A stretch of 64,000 bases of DNA, from assembly GCF_040363165.1 (NCBI RefSeq), contig NZ_BSRG01000006.1:62001-126000 (forward strand). Direction: 5' to 3'. The stretch's first letter is position 1. Every line of letters starts with the position of its first letter. The notes under the pieces were generated by a model. The model saw only the letters and a list, made by a program, of their open reading frames with translations. It did no database searches and was not told the DNA's origin. This DNA comes from Thermus sp. LT1-2-5. Its GTDB lineage: Bacteria; Deinococcota; Deinococci; Deinococcales; Thermaceae. The position numbers and the translations under genes are program-made. Shown here one piece after another: positions 17,638 to 28,201 of this stretch.

Positions 17638-18935
17638 CCTTCCTCCAAGGGCCTGCCCCGGGTTTCCACCCCCACGCCGAAGGCGAAAAGCCCCGCCAGG
17701 AGGAGAAGCCCCCCGTGGAGGGCCAGCACGCCCCCCGGCCCCAAGGCGGGAAGCAGGACCCCGGTGGCGTAGGGCGCCAGAATCCCCCCCACCCGGCCCA
17801 CGGCGGCGGCCAGCCCCGCCCCGCTTCCCCGCAAGGCGGTGGGGAAAAGCTCCGGGGTATAGGCGTAAATGGCCCCCCAAGCCCCCAGGTTGAAGAAGGA
17901 GAGGAGGCTTCCGAAAAGAAGCACCTCCGCGGGAGAGGAGGACCGGGAGAGAAGGTAAGCGGCGAGGGCGGAGAAGGCCAAAAAGGCCACCAGGACCGGC
18001 CTGCGCCCCAGGCGCTCCACCAAGAAGGCAGCAGCCAAGTACCCCGGCACCTGGGCCAGGGTGATGAGGAGGACATATTCCAGGGAGCGCACCAGGGTGT
18101 ACCCCTGGGCCACGAGAAGGGAAGGAAGCCAGATAAAGGCCCCGTAGTAGCCGGCGTTCAGGGCAAACCAAGCGAGGGAGAGGAAAAGGGTGCGGCGCAA
18201 GAGGGGTGGGCGGAAAAGGGCAGCGTAGGGGTATGCCCTGGGGGAGGGGACGGGGGAAGGCGGGGGCAAAGGATGGGAAAAGGCCTTTTCCCAGGCAACC
18301 ACCAAGGCCTCCGCCTCCTTCAGACGCCCCTGGGCCACGAGCCAGCGGGGCGACTCGGGCAGGGAAAGCCGCAGGTAGGCGGCGTAGAGGGCGGGAAGGG
18401 CCCCCACGAGGAAGGCCGCCCGCCAACCCAGGCCCGGGACCAGGAGGTAGCCCGCCAAGGCGGCAAGGAGCCACCCCACCGCCCAAAAGGCCTCCAGGAG
18501 GACCACCATGCGACCCCGGTGGGCCCTGGGGCTAAACTCCCCCATGAGGCTCGCCGCCACGGGCAGCTCAGCCCCAAGCCCCAGCCCCGTGAGGAAGCGG
18601 AAGAAGTAGACCCACCCAAGGCCCGGGGCCAAGGCGGTAAGAAGGCTTCCCAAGCCCGCCAGGAAGAGGCTATACCCCACCACCGCCTTCCGCCCCAAGC
18701 GGTCGGCAAGCCTCCCCCCCGCGGCCGCCCCCAAGAGCATGCCCAAAAGCCCGGCACTTCCCAAAAGCCCCGCCTGGACCGGGCTTAGGCCAAACTCCCG
18801 CGACAAGGCGGGCAGGGTGAAGCTAATGAGGCCCACGTCCATGGCGTCCAAGGCCCAGCCCAGGCCCAGCAGGAAGAGCAAGCGGTAGTGGGGCCTGCCC
18901 AAGGGCAGGCGTTCCAAGCGGGAAAGCACGTCCAT
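17634..18935 (-). CDS. MFS transporter in the thiamine operon (candidate thiamine or precursor permease)
   Basis: A 433-residue, 12-segment major facilitator resembling the sugar-porter/NiaP-like branch: [14 protein letters not shown] after segment 2, [30 protein letters not shown] after segment 4 and [12 protein letters not shown] after segment 8. It lies five bases after thiC and overlaps thiD by four bases, so it is under the same TPP riboswitch. This makes uptake of thiamine, HMP or thiazole its likely job, but the substrate is an inference from position only. NiaP-type members carry nicotinate, so a different vitamin is possible. Confidence 0.85.
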   Translation of the reverse strand: MDVLSRLERLPLGRPHYRLLFLLGLGWALDAMDVGLISFTLPALSREFGLSPVQAGLLGSAGLLGMLLGAAAGGRLADRLGRKAVVGYSLFLAGLGSLLTALAPGLGWVYFFRFLTGLGLGAELPVAASLMGEFSPRAHRGRMVVLLEAFWAVGWLLAALAGYLLVPGLGWRAAFLVGALPALYAAYLRLSLPESPRWLVAQGRLKEAEALVVAWEKAFSHPLPPPSPVPSPRAYPYAALFRPPLLRRTLFLSLAWFALNAGYYGAFIWLPSLLVAQGYTLVRSLEYVLLITLAQVPGYLAAAFLVERLGRRPVLVAFLAFSALAAYLLSRSSSPAEVLLFGSLLSFFNLGAWGAIYAYTPELFPTALRGSGAGLAAAVGRVGGILAPYATGVLLPALGPGGVLALHGGLLLLAGLFAFGVGVETRGRPLEEG

Positions 18936-18939
18936 GGCT

Positions 18940-20247
18940 TTAGGCTACCGGAAGCTCCAGCCGCCCCTTGCCCCTCAGCACCGCCTCCACCAGGTTCATG
19001 GGGCAGAAGGGCCCGCACATGCTACAGGCCTTGGTGCGGCTTCCCCGCTCCTCCTTGAGCCGCCGGGCCTCCTCGGGGAAGAGGCACAGGGCGAACTGGG
19101 CCTCCCAGTCCAGGCGGTAGCGGGCCTCGGACATCCTCCGGTTGCGCTCCAGGGCCCTCGGGTTCCCCCGGGCCACGTCCGCGGCGTGGGCGGCGATCTT
19201 GAAGGCGATCACCCCCTCCTTCACGTGCTCCACCGTGGGCAGGCCCAGGTGCTCCGCCGGGGTCAGGTAGCAGAGCATGTCCGCCCCCATCCAGCCCGCC
19301 AAAGCCCCCCCGATGGCCCCGGCGAGGTGGTCGAAGCCGGCAGCGGTGTCCACGGGGAGCATGCCCAGGATGTAGAAGGGGGCATGCCCCGTGAGCTTCT
19401 TCTGGATTTGCACGTTGGTGGCCACCTCGTTCAAGGGGATGTGCCCGGGGCCCTCCACCATGGCCTGGACCCCGGCCCGCCGCGCCCGTTCCACCAGCTC
19501 CCCGATGGTCAAAAGCTCGGCGATCTGGGCCCGGTCGGTGCTGTCCGCCAGGGAGCCGGGCCTCAGGCCATCCCCCAGGGAGAGGGTCATATCGTAGGTG
19601 CGGGCGAGGTCCAAGAGGTCGTCGAAGCGGGCGTAGAGGGGGTTTTCCTCCCCCCGGTGGAGCATCCAGGCCGCCATGAGCCCCCCGCCCCGGCTCACGA
19701 TGCCCGTAGTGCGGGGGCTATTCCGGTAGATCTCCAGGTTCTTCAGGGTCACCCCCACGTGCACGGTGATGTAGTCCACCCCCTCCTTCCCGTGCGCCTC
19801 GATGACCTCAAAGAGCTCGTCTGCGGACATATCGAAGAAGTTCTTGCGCTTGGCGGCGCGGAACTCCGCCTCGTAAATGGGCACGGTGCCCAAGGGGACG
19901 GTGGCCACCACGAGGATCCGCCGCCTTATCGCCTCGAGGTCCCCCCCGGTGGAGAGGTCCATGAGGGTGTCCGCCCCGTAGCGGATGGCCACCTTGGCCT
20001 TCTCCACCTCCTCCTCCACGTCCACGTAATCGAAGGAGGTGCCGAGGTTGGCGTTCACCTTTACGGAAAGCCCCTCCCCGATGCCCTTGAAGTCCTCCAG
20101 GGTGGCGTGGTTCTTGTTGCGGGGGATGACGATCCGGCCCGAGGCCACCCCTTCCCGCACGAACTCGGGGGAAACCCCCTCCTGCTCCGCCACGTAGGCC
20201 ATCTCCTCGGTGATGATCCCCTTCCTCGCCGCTTCCAGTTGCGTCAT
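18940..20247 (-). CDS. thiC: Phosphomethylpyrimidine synthase ThiC
   Basis: Radical-SAM-type enzyme that rearranges aminoimidazole ribotide into HMP phosphate. The 435-residue protein has the usual TIM-barrel segments (SVKVNANLGTS, ADTLMDLSTGGDL, LSLGDGLRPGS, MVEGPGHIP) and the C-terminal cluster motif CSMCGPFCPM (CxxCxxxxC). The start at 20247 overlaps the thiO stop (ATGA); the longer open frame upstream is a shadow of thiO. At this length it is the short form, without the long N-terminal extension of enterobacterial ThiC. Confidence 0.97.
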   Translation of the reverse strand: MTQLEAARKGIITEEMAYVAEQEGVSPEFVREGVASGRIVIPRNKNHATLEDFKGIGEGLSVKVNANLGTSFDYVDVEEEVEKAKVAIRYGADTLMDLSTGGDLEAIRRRILVVATVPLGTVPIYEAEFRAAKRKNFFDMSADELFEVIEAHGKEGVDYITVHVGVTLKNLEIYRNSPRTTGIVSRGGGLMAAWMLHRGEENPLYARFDDLLDLARTYDMTLSLGDGLRPGSLADSTDRAQIAELLTIGELVERARRAGVQAMVEGPGHIPLNEVATNVQIQKKLTGHAPFYILGMLPVDTAAGFDHLAGAIGGALAGWMGADMLCYLTPAEHLGLPTVEHVKEGVIAFKIAAHAADVARGNPRALERNRRMSEARYRLDWEAQFALCLFPEEARRLKEERGSRTKACSMCGPFCPMNLVEAVLRGKGRLELPVA

Positions 20248-21173
20248 CCTTCCACCCCCATGAGGGCAAGAAGCCTCCTTGCCGTCCAAGGGGCGAGGAG
20301 CACGCCGTTTCGGCCGTGCCCCACCGCCGCGTACACGCCTTCTCCCGCCTCGCCCACAAAGACCTCCCCCATGGGCCGATAGCCCCAAACCGCTCCCCTC
20401 AACCGAGCCTCGGCCAGGAGGGGAAAGCGCTCGTGGGCGTAGTCGGCAAGCCATCTAAGCCCGAAAAGATCCACCCCCGCTCCCCAGCCCTCCCTCGCCG
20501 TGGCCCCCACGTAGACCCCCCCTTCTCGGGGGAGAAGGTACCCCTCCCCGGCGAAGAGGGGGCCGGGGGGAGGAGGGCCCTGGAGGAGGAGGGCCTCCCC
20601 CCTAAGGGGCCGCACCCCTAGGCCGAAGCGGGCGGCCCAGGCCCCCACGGCGAGGACCACGTACCGGGCCTGCACCGCGCCCCCTGGGAAGGCCACCCTC
20701 CCCTCCCCCACCGCCTCCACCTCCACGGGCCAGAGGGGGACACCCCTTCGGGCCAGGAGGGCGAGGAGGGCCTCCCGCAGCGCCGCGGCGTGGACATAGC
20801 CCCCGGGAAAACGCCTGGCCCCGAGCCCCCCCCGCACCGGGTAGGGCGGGGCCTCCTCCGCCTGCCAAGCCGCCTTTTCCCCCTCCCCCAGGGCCACCAC
20901 AAAGGTGCCGGAAAAACCCGCCTCTACGGAGAAACCCTCCTCCCGAAGCTCCGCCAAAAGCTCGGGGTAGTAGTGGAGGGCGTAGAGGCCCGCCTGCAAA
21001 AGCTCCCCGCTCAGCCCCTCGGGGTAGGGGGCGAGCATCCCGGCGCTTGCCCGGGTGGCGGCCCCCTCTTTGCCCGCGTCCAGGAGGACCACCTGAAGCC
21101 CCCGCTTGGCCAGCTCATAGGCCGTGAGGGCCCCGATGATCCCCGCCCCCACCACGGCCACCTCGGCCTTCAC
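20244..21173 (-). CDS. thiO: Glycine oxidase ThiO
   Basis: FAD-dependent oxidase that makes iminoglycine for the thiazole. The 309-residue DAO-family protein starts with the dinucleotide-binding motif [19 protein letters not shown], then [18 protein letters not shown], and near the C-terminus has [31 protein letters not shown]. The start is GTG at 21173, overlapping the thiG stop (GTGA), and its own stop overlaps thiC. Presence of thiO rather than thiH indicates the aerobic thiazole route. Confidence 0.94.
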   Translation of the reverse strand: MKAEVAVVGAGIIGALTAYELAKRGLQVVLLDAGKEGAATRASAGMLAPYPEGLSGELLQAGLYALHYYPELLAELREEGFSVEAGFSGTFVVALGEGEKAAWQAEEAPPYPVRGGLGARRFPGGYVHAAALREALLALLARRGVPLWPVEVEAVGEGRVAFPGGAVQARYVVLAVGAWAARFGLGVRPLRGEALLLQGPPPPGPLFAGEGYLLPREGGVYVGATAREGWGAGVDLFGLRWLADYAHERFPLLAEARLRGAVWGYRPMGEVFVGEAGEGVYAAVGHGRNGVLLAPWTARRLLALMGVEG

Positions 21174-21952
21174 CCTGGCCTCCCCAAGGGCACCCCCTCC
21201 GTGGGGCTCGAGGGGCTCGCCGCCTCCCTGGGCCGCATGGGCCCCGCCAAATAGGCCTTCCTTCCCGCCTCCACCGCAAGCCTAAAGGCCTCGGCCATGG
21301 CCACGGGGTCTTCCGCCTCGGCGATGGCCGTGTTCACCAAGACCGCATCCAGGCCCAGCTCCATCACCTCTGCCGCGTGGGAGGGAAGGCCAAGCCCTGC
21401 ATCCACCACCACCGGGGGGAGGCTTGGGCGCTCCCGGGCGAAGAGCTCCAGAAGGGCCCGGGTCTTCACCCCCCAACCCGAGCCGATGGGGGCGGCCAAG
21501 GGCATCACCGTGGCCGTACCCAAGGCGGCAAGCCGCTTGGCCAAGACCAGGTCGGGGCCCATGTAGGGCAGGACCAAAAAGCCCTCCTCCAGAAGCCTCT
21601 CCGCCGCCTTTAGCGTTTCTATGGGGTCGGGGAGGAGGTAGGTGGGGTCGGGGATGACCTCCAGCTTGACCCAGCGCTCCCCGGTGAGGAGGCGGCCTAG
21701 CCGGGCCAGGCGCATCGCTTCCTCGGCCGTCCTCGCCCCAGCGGTGTTGGGGAGAAGCCGCACCCCCTCCAGGGCCTCCAAAAGCCCCACGTGCCCCGGA
21801 GCCTTGAGCTCCACCCGCCTTACGGAAACCGTCACCACCTCCGCCCCCGCCGCCCTTATGGCCTCCCGCATCACCCCGAAGTCCTTGAACTTGCCCGAGC
21901 CCAGGATGAGGCGGCTTTTGAGCTCTACCTCGCCCACCTTCCAGGTATCCAT
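21170..21952 (-). CDS. thiG: Thiazole synthase ThiG
   Basis: Condenses deoxyxylulose phosphate, iminoglycine and ThiS thiocarboxylate into the thiazole. The 260-residue TIM barrel has [49 protein letters not shown], the region [21 protein letters not shown] and the phosphate site [18 protein letters not shown]. Two NTAxA motifs (NTAGA and NTAIA) match the family. It begins directly after the thiS stop with no gap. Confidence 0.96.
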   Translation of the reverse strand: MDTWKVGEVELKSRLILGSGKFKDFGVMREAIRAAGAEVVTVSVRRVELKAPGHVGLLEALEGVRLLPNTAGARTAEEAMRLARLGRLLTGERWVKLEVIPDPTYLLPDPIETLKAAERLLEEGFLVLPYMGPDLVLAKRLAALGTATVMPLAAPIGSGWGVKTRALLELFARERPSLPPVVVDAGLGLPSHAAEVMELGLDAVLVNTAIAEAEDPVAMAEAFRLAVEAGRKAYLAGPMRPREAASPSSPTEGVPLGRPG

Positions 21953-22147
21953 CTAGCCCCCCTGCATCAGGGCCACCACCTCCACCACGTCGCCCTCCTT
22001 CAGGAGCCGCTCCGGCACCTCGGCCCCAGGGAAGGCCTCCTCGTTGAGGAGGACGGCAACCCTTTCCAGCTCCACGCCCAAGGCCTGGAGGACCTCCCTC
22101 AAGGTTTTCCCCTCCAGAGGCTTAGGCTCGCCGTTAAGCCACACCAT
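21953..22147 (-). CDS. thiS: Sulfur carrier protein ThiS
   Basis: A 64-residue ubiquitin-like carrier whose C-terminal Gly-Gly is turned into a thiocarboxylate and donates sulfur to ThiG. The sequence has the typical start MVWLNGEPKPLEGKTL and ends in VVEVVALMQGG. The ATG at 22147 lies 14 bases inside the end of thiE, and the stop abuts thiG. Easily missed because a longer meaningless frame precedes it. Confidence 0.95.
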   Translation of the reverse strand: MVWLNGEPKPLEGKTLREVLQALGVELERVAVLLNEEAFPGAEVPERLLKEGDVVEVVALMQGG

Positions 22148-22754
22148 AAAGCCGCTCCCGGAAAGCCTTGGCCGCGCCCTCGGGGTCCTGGGCGTCCAGG
22201 ATGGCCCGCACCACCACGATGCGCCTCGCCCCCGCCTCGAGGACCCGGTCCAGGTTGGTGAGGTCAATCCCGCCGATGGCGAACCAGGGCCTCTCTCCTA
22301 GGTTCTCCGCTGCCCAGCGCACGTAGCCAAGCCCCGCCGCTTTCCGCCCCGGCTTGGTGGGCGTTTCCCACACCGGCCCCACGGAGAGGTAATCGGCCCC
22401 CTCCTCCAGGGCCCTTAGGGCCTGCTCCGGGGCGTGGGTGGAGCGGCCTATGAACCCCTGAAAGAAGCGCCGCGCCTCCATTGGGGTCAAGTCCCCCTGC
22501 CCCAGGTGCACCCCGTCCGCCCCCAGGAGGGCGGCCAGGTCCGGGCGGTCGTTGAGGAAGAAGGGGACCCCATAGCGCCTGGCCAAGGCCAGCATCCGCT
22601 CGCCCAGCTCCAGGATGGGCCTCGCCTCCCAGTCCTTGGCCCGAAGCTGCAAGACCTCCACCCCTCCCCCAAGGGCCCGCTCGGTGCGGTCCAGGGTCAT
22701 CTCCATGGACCACCCTGGCCTTGGGGTCACCACCAGGTAAAGCCTTCCGCGCAA
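22134..22754 (-). CDS. thiE: Thiamine-phosphate synthase ThiE
   Basis: Joins HMP-PP and thiazole phosphate. The 206-residue TIM barrel has LQLRAKD, FLNDRPDLAALLGADGVHLG, RSTHAPEQALRALEEGADYL and SVGPVWETPTKPG. The start codon is TTG at 22754, supported by a near-perfect ribosome site AAGGGGGTGA four bases upstream. First gene of the operon; the segment between it and the TPP aptamer contains sequence able to pair with that ribosome site. Confidence 0.95.
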   Translation of the reverse strand: MRGRLYLVVTPRPGWSMEMTLDRTERALGGGVEVLQLRAKDWEARPILELGERMLALARRYGVPFFLNDRPDLAALLGADGVHLGQGDLTPMEARRFFQGFIGRSTHAPEQALRALEEGADYLSVGPVWETPTKPGRKAAGLGYVRWAAENLGERPWFAIGGIDLTNLDRVLEAGARRIVVVRAILDAQDPEGAAKAFRERLYGVA

Positions 22755-22838
22755 CCGCTCACCCCCTTAGGCCAGCGGAAAGGCCCACGCGGCCCAAGGG
22801 AGGTTGGGTTTTGGGGGATTTAGGGTCTTCCGCATAGG

Positions 22839-22926
22839 CTTCCCTCCGCCGGCATTACCCGGATCAGGTTCCAAGGGTTGCTGGGAAAAACCCAGCTCTC
22901 AGCCCCTCCATTGGGGCACCCCTAGC
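22839..22926 (-). promoter_or_regulatory. TPP riboswitch (THI box)
   Basis: Read on the minus strand it has the conserved aptamer pieces in order: GGGGTGCCC, GGGGCTGAGAGCTGGG, ACCCTTGGAACCTGATCCGGG, and GGGTAATGCCGGCGGAGGGAA. TATAGT lies ten bases upstream and thiE starts 85 bases downstream. Downstream, AACCTCCCTT (22805-22796) can pair with the thiE ribosome site AAGGGGGTGA (22768-22759), suggesting control of translation. No T-rich terminator is seen. Confidence 0.95.
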
Positions 22927-22936
22927 CTGCCCTTCG

Positions 22937-22942
22937 ACTATA
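22937..22942 (-). promoter_or_regulatory. -10 box of the thiamine operon
   Basis: TATAGT on the minus strand, just upstream of the TPP aptamer. The -35 is poorly conserved. Confidence 0.55.
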
Positions 22943-22991
22943 CCACGCCCCCCAACCCGAAAAGGGGGAAAGGCTACACTAGAAGAAACCC

Positions 22992-23522
22992 ATGCGCCCC
23001 TACCTCGCCCTCGCCCTCCTCCTTTGGGGCCTCCACCTGGGCGTGGTGGCCGTGGCCGCCCTGGGGCTTACCCCACTCCTCCTTTGCGCCGCCGCCTTTT
23101 TGGCAGGAGCCTGCCTCGGGCTTGGCCTAAGCCGCCTGGCCCAGCACCTGCCCCTACCCCGCCTCCTCCTCCTGGCCCTCCTCCTAAACCCCTCCGCCTG
23201 GGTGGCCTTCTACCTTCTCCGGCCCGAATATGATCCCATGCACCTGGGCCTGGCCGTGGCCGTGGCGGCCTTTTTGCTCCTTCTCGCCGGGGCGTTTCTC
23301 CTCCTCCTCGCCGCCCTCCTCCCCCCTTGGCTCGCCCCCTGGCCCTTGGCCTTCTTTGGCCTCCTTTTGGCGCCCCTCTTCCAGCTCCTCGGGGACACCC
23401 TGGGCCAAGCCCTCCCCATCCCGGCCCGGTGGGGGGCCCTAGCCTTGGGCGTAGCCCTAAGCGGCCTCGGCCTCCGCCTAGCGGGAACCCCCGCAGGGAC
23501 CCCTCCTCTTGCGTCCCCCTAA
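22992..23522 (+). CDS. Hydrophobic membrane protein of unknown function
   Basis: A 176-residue protein made almost wholly of five or six predicted membrane segments (about residues 3-25, 26-44, 56-74, 84-112, 113-130 and 140-160) with few charged residues, mainly YLLRPEYDPMHLG between segments 3 and 4. I recognise no family. TACACT lies 11 bases before the ATG, so the leader is very short. It is divergent from the thiamine operon and precedes the sulfate operon, which has its own promoter. Confidence 0.7.
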   Translation: MRPYLALALLLWGLHLGVVAVAALGLTPLLLCAAAFLAGACLGLGLSRLAQHLPLPRLLLLALLLNPSAWVAFYLLRPEYDPMHLGLAVAVAAFLLLLAGAFLLLLAALLPPWLAPWPLAFFGLLLAPLFQLLGDTLGQALPIPARWGALALGVALSGLGLRLAGTPAGTPPLASP

Positions 23523-23570
23523 CCCCCGTCCGTTCCCCCTCGGAGGGCTAGGGCTCGGTTCCCTATACCC

Positions 23571-23598
23571 TTGACTTTTACAGACTCAATGGTATATC
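23571..23598 (+). promoter_or_regulatory. Promoter of the sulfate-assimilation operon
   Basis: TTGACT (23571-23576), a 16-base spacer and TATATC (23593-23598). A leader of about 30 bases ends with a purine-rich GGGAGG site before the ATG at 23637. Confidence 0.65.
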
Positions 23599-23636
23599 TT
23601 CCTGGGTAACCCCCGAGGCCGGGGGAGGGAGGCAAG

Positions 23637-25382
<1,746 letters not shown>

Positions 25383-25391
25383 GGGGTGGCC

Positions 25392-26153
25392 ATGCGTATC
25401 GCCTACGCCGGCCTAAGGCGGCGCGAGGAGTTCAAAGCCTTGGCGGAAAAGCTGGGCTTCACTCCCCTCCTCCTCCCCGCCCAGAGCACGGAAAAGGTAC
25501 CCGTGCCCGAGTACCAGGACCACCTCCGGGAACTGGCGCAAGGGGTGGACCTCTTCCTCGCCACCACCGGGGTGGGGGTGCGGGACCTCCTGGAGGGAGG
25601 TAGGGCCCTGGGCCTGGGCCTCGAGGCCGCCCTAGCCCAAGCCCACCGCCTGGCCCGGGGCGCCAAGGCGGCCCGGGTCCTGCGGGAGGAGGGGTTGCCC
25701 CCTCAGGCCACGGGGGACGGCACGAGCCCAAGCCTCATCCCCCTCCTCCCCCCGGGCCCCGGCAAGGCGGCGCTCCAGCTTTACGGCAAGCCCCTCCCCC
25801 TCTTGGAAGGGGCCTTGGTGCAACGGGGGTACAGGGTTCTCCCCCTCATGCCCTACCGCCATCTGCCCAACCCCCAGGGCATCCGGGCCCTGGAGGCGGC
25901 GATCCAAGAGGGAGCCGTGGAGGCGGTGGCCTTCGTGGCTGCCCTTCAGGTGGAGTTCCTCTTCGAAGGGGCAGCGGACCCCGAGGCGCTAAGGGAAACC
26001 CTCAACGCCCGGGTAAAGGCGGTGGCCGTGGGCCGCGTCACCGCGGACGCCCTAAGGGAGTGGGGGGTGAAGCCCTTCTATGTGGACGAAACCGAGCGCT
26101 TGGGCAGCATGCTCCAGGGCTTCAAGAAGGCCCTTTTCCAGGAGGCGGTATGA
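25392..26153 (+). CDS. Uroporphyrinogen-III synthase-like protein (HemD)
   Basis: Probable two-lobed cyclase that makes uroporphyrinogen III, the precursor of siroheme. The 253-residue protein starts RIAYAGLRRREEFKALAEKLG, with VDLFLATTGVGVRDLLEGG in lobe 1, LQLYGKPLPLLEGALVQRGYRVLPLMPYRH joining the lobes, and a C-terminal VKAVAVGRVTADALREWGVKP (typical VAVGxxTAxALRxxG). It lies between sir and a precorrin-2 dehydrogenase and overlaps the latter by four bases. A GTG at 25386 is an alternative start. Confidence 0.85.
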   Translation: MRIAYAGLRRREEFKALAEKLGFTPLLLPAQSTEKVPVPEYQDHLRELAQGVDLFLATTGVGVRDLLEGGRALGLGLEAALAQAHRLARGAKAARVLREEGLPPQATGDGTSPSLIPLLPPGPGKAALQLYGKPLPLLEGALVQRGYRVLPLMPYRHLPNPQGIRALEAAIQEGAVEAVAFVAALQVEFLFEGAADPEALRETLNARVKAVAVGRVTADALREWGVKPFYVDETERLGSMLQGFKKALFQEAV

Positions 26154-26803
26154 CCTATTTCCCCTTGATGCTAGACCTCAGGGACCGCCCCGTCCTCCTC
26201 CTGGCGGGAGGGCCCGAAACCGGGGCCAAGCTCCAGGCCCTCCTCCAGGCCGGGGCCCGGGTCACGGTCCTGGCGGAGGAGGACGATTGGGGCCTCTCGA
26301 CCCTGGAACGGGAAGGGAGGATCCGCTGGCTCCGGCGGGGCTACCGGGAAGGGGACCTACAGGGCTACTTCCTGGTGGTAAGCCACCCCAAGGACAAGGC
26401 CATCCATCCCCGGGTCAAGGCGGAGGCGGAGCGGCGGCAGGTTTTCCTCGTGGCCGTGGACGATCCGGAAAACGCCAGCGCCATCCTCCCCGCCGTCCTC
26501 CGCCGCGGGGAGCTCCTCGTGGCCCTTTCCACCTCAGGGGCCGCACCCGCTTTGGCCGTGCGCCTCAAGGAACGGCTGGCCCAACTGTTTCCCGAGGCCT
26601 ATGGGGAGCTTGTGGCCTTCCTCCGCACCCTCCGGCCCAAAATCGCCCAAATCCCGAGCTTTGAGGAACGGAAACAGCTCTGGTACCGCATCGTGGACCA
26701 GGCCCTGGAAGCGTTGGACCTAGACCCTAAGGAAGGTTTAACTCAGGCCATAGCCCAGGCCGAGAAGGCCCTAGCCGAGGAGGTGACGGCATGGACAAGG
26801 TGA
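26150..26803 (+). CDS. Precorrin-2 dehydrogenase (SirC/Met8/CysG N-domain type)
   Basis: NAD-dependent oxidation of precorrin-2 to sirohydrochlorin, the step before iron insertion into siroheme. The 217-residue protein has the family layout: FPLMLDLRDRPVLLLAGG, then VDDPENASAILPAVLRRGELLVALSTSGAAPALAVRLKE. The usual nucleotide loop GGGxVAxRK is replaced by AGGPETGAKL, so cofactor binding may differ. The ATG overlaps the HemD-like stop (ATGA), and the 3' end overlaps cysH by 13 bases. Whether it also chelates iron cannot be told. Confidence 0.87.
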   Translation: MTYFPLMLDLRDRPVLLLAGGPETGAKLQALLQAGARVTVLAEEDDWGLSTLEREGRIRWLRRGYREGDLQGYFLVVSHPKDKAIHPRVKAEAERRQVFLVAVDDPENASAILPAVLRRGELLVALSTSGAAPALAVRLKERLAQLFPEAYGELVAFLRTLRPKIAQIPSFEERKQLWYRIVDQALEALDLDPKEGLTQAIAQAEKALAEEVTAWTR

Positions 26804-27459
26804 AGGCGGCCCAGACCCTGGTGAAGGAAGCCCTGACCCAAAGCAATAGCCCCTGCTTCACCTGCAGCTTCCAGGCGGAGGACGTGGTGGTGCTCCACCT
26901 TCTCCTGGAGGCCAAGCCCGATATCCCTGTCCTTTTCCTAGACACCGGTTACCACTTCCCCGAGGTCTACGCCTACCGGGACGAGCTGCAAAGGCGGTTG
27001 GGCTTCAGCCTGGTAAACCTCACCCCCGCCCTCTCCCGGGCGGCGCAGGAAGCCCGCTACGGGCGGCTTTACGAAACCGATCCCCACCGCTGCTGCCAGA
27101 TCCGCAAGGTGGAGCCCCTGTTCCAGGCCCTGGAAGGGTACGATACCTGGTTCACCGGGCTTAGGCGGGAGCAGTCCCCCACCCGGGCCCACCTCCAGCC
27201 CCTGGAGGAAGCCCTCCTCCCCTCAGGACACCGATTGAGGAAGGTGAGCCCCCTCTACGACTGGACGCTCAAGGAGGTCTTCGCCTACCTGGCGGTCCAG
27301 GACCTCCCCTACCTGCCCCTTTACGACCAGGGCTACCTCTCCATCGGCTGCGCCCCCTGCACCGCAAAGCCCTTGGACCCCACGGACCCCCGCTCGGGGC
27401 GCTGGGCGGGCAAGGGGAAGCTGGAGTGCGGCATCCACCTCCACGGGAAGGAGGGGTAG
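26791..27459 (+). CDS. cysH: Adenylylsulfate (APS) reductase, CysH family
   Basis: Reduces activated sulfate to sulfite with thioredoxin. The 222-residue protein has the PP-loop-like SFQAEDVVVLHLL, FLDTGYHFPEVYAYRD, and TGLRREQSPTRAHL. The four cluster ligands of APS-specific enzymes are present as HRCCQIRK (about 105-108) and CAPCTAKP, and the catalytic cysteine is in ECGIHLH at the C-terminus. These cysteines indicate APS rather than PAPS as substrate, which fits the absence of an APS kinase gene in the operon. Confidence 0.94.
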   Translation: MDKVKAAQTLVKEALTQSNSPCFTCSFQAEDVVVLHLLLEAKPDIPVLFLDTGYHFPEVYAYRDELQRRLGFSLVNLTPALSRAAQEARYGRLYETDPHRCCQIRKVEPLFQALEGYDTWFTGLRREQSPTRAHLQPLEEALLPSGHRLRKVSPLYDWTLKEVFAYLAVQDLPYLPLYDQGYLSIGCAPCTAKPLDPTDPRSGRWAGKGKLECGIHLHGKEG

Positions 27460-27460
27460 C

Positions 27461-28201
27461 ATGGCCTTTCTCCTAGGCTTCCTCATCGCCTTCGCCATCG
27501 GGGTCACGGGGGTGGGCGCGGGAACCGTCACCGCCCCCCTCCTCATCCTGGCCCTGGGGCTTCCCCCGGAGGCGGCGGTGGGCACGGCGCTCCTCTTTGG
27601 CTTCCTGGTCAAGGTTCCGGCGGGGGCGGTCTACCTTGCCCGCCGCCAGGTGGCCCCCAAGGCGCTCGGGCGCCTCCTCCTGGGGGGCGTGCCGGGGGTG
27701 CTCCTGGGGAGCCTCCTCCTCACGGGGCTCAAGGGGGCCAAGGACCTCGTCCTCCTCTTGGTGGGCTTCACCGTGGTGGTCTCCGCGGCCCTAGGGATCT
27801 GGCGGAGCCTCCGCAGGCATGTCCTGGGGCAGGAAAGGCCCGGGCTCCTTCCCCCCGCCGCCTTTGGGATTGGCCTCGAGGTGGGCTTCTCCTCCGCCGG
27901 GGCGGGGGCCTTGGGAACCCTTCTCCTTCTCTACGCCACCCGGCTTTCCCCCCAGCAGGTGGTGGGCACGGACCTCCTCTTCGGCTTGGTCCTCGCCCTC
28001 TTAGGGAGCGGGGTGCACCTCCTCTTCGGCCAGGTGGACCTTGGCCTCCTCCTGGCCCTGGCCGCCGGGGGCGTCCTGGGCGCCACCTTGGGGGCCCTCT
28101 CCGCCACCCGCTTGCCCAAGGAGCCCCTGAGGCTTGCCCTCCTCCTCTGGCTCCTCTTCATCGGGGGGCAACTCATCTACCAGGGGGTGGTCCATGGCTA
28201 A
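27461..28201 (+). CDS. TauE/SafE-family membrane permease (sulfite/sulfate-related transport)
   Basis: A 246-residue protein with about eight membrane segments in two repeats. The family hallmark appears in both halves: FAIGVTGVGAGTVTAPLLILALGLPPEAAVGTALLF and FGIGLEVGFSSAGAGALGTLLLL followed by QVVGTDLLFGLVLA. Members export sulfite or organosulfonates, or import sulfur compounds. Position between cysH and SUMT suggests sulfate or sulfite transport, direction unknown. No ABC sulfate importer is seen in this operon. The ATG is one base after the cysH stop. Confidence 0.88.
   Translation: MAFLLGFLIAFAIGVTGVGAGTVTAPLLILALGLPPEAAVGTALLFGFLVKVPAGAVYLARRQVAPKALGRLLLGGVPGVLLGSLLLTGLKGAKDLVLLLVGFTVVVSAALGIWRSLRRHVLGQERPGLLPPAAFGIGLEVGFSSAGAGALGTLLLLYATRLSPQQVVGTDLLFGLVLALLGSGVHLLFGQVDLGLLLALAAGGVLGATLGALSATRLPKEPLRLALLLWLLFIGGQLIYQGVVHG

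Noticed and set aside
16861-18486. A 541-codon minus-strand frame suggesting a fused ThiD with a long N-terminal domain
   Set aside because: Only the last 258 codons look like protein (ThiD). The upstream part is the shadow of the MFS gene in another frame.
18940-20454. Extended N-terminus for ThiC
   Set aside because: The extra 69 codons are the opposite frame of thiO; the ATG at 20247 overlaps the thiO stop, as do other genes in this operon.
23537-23547. CCCTCGGAGGG as a terminator after the membrane gene at 22992
   Set aside because: The loop would be one base and no T run follows.
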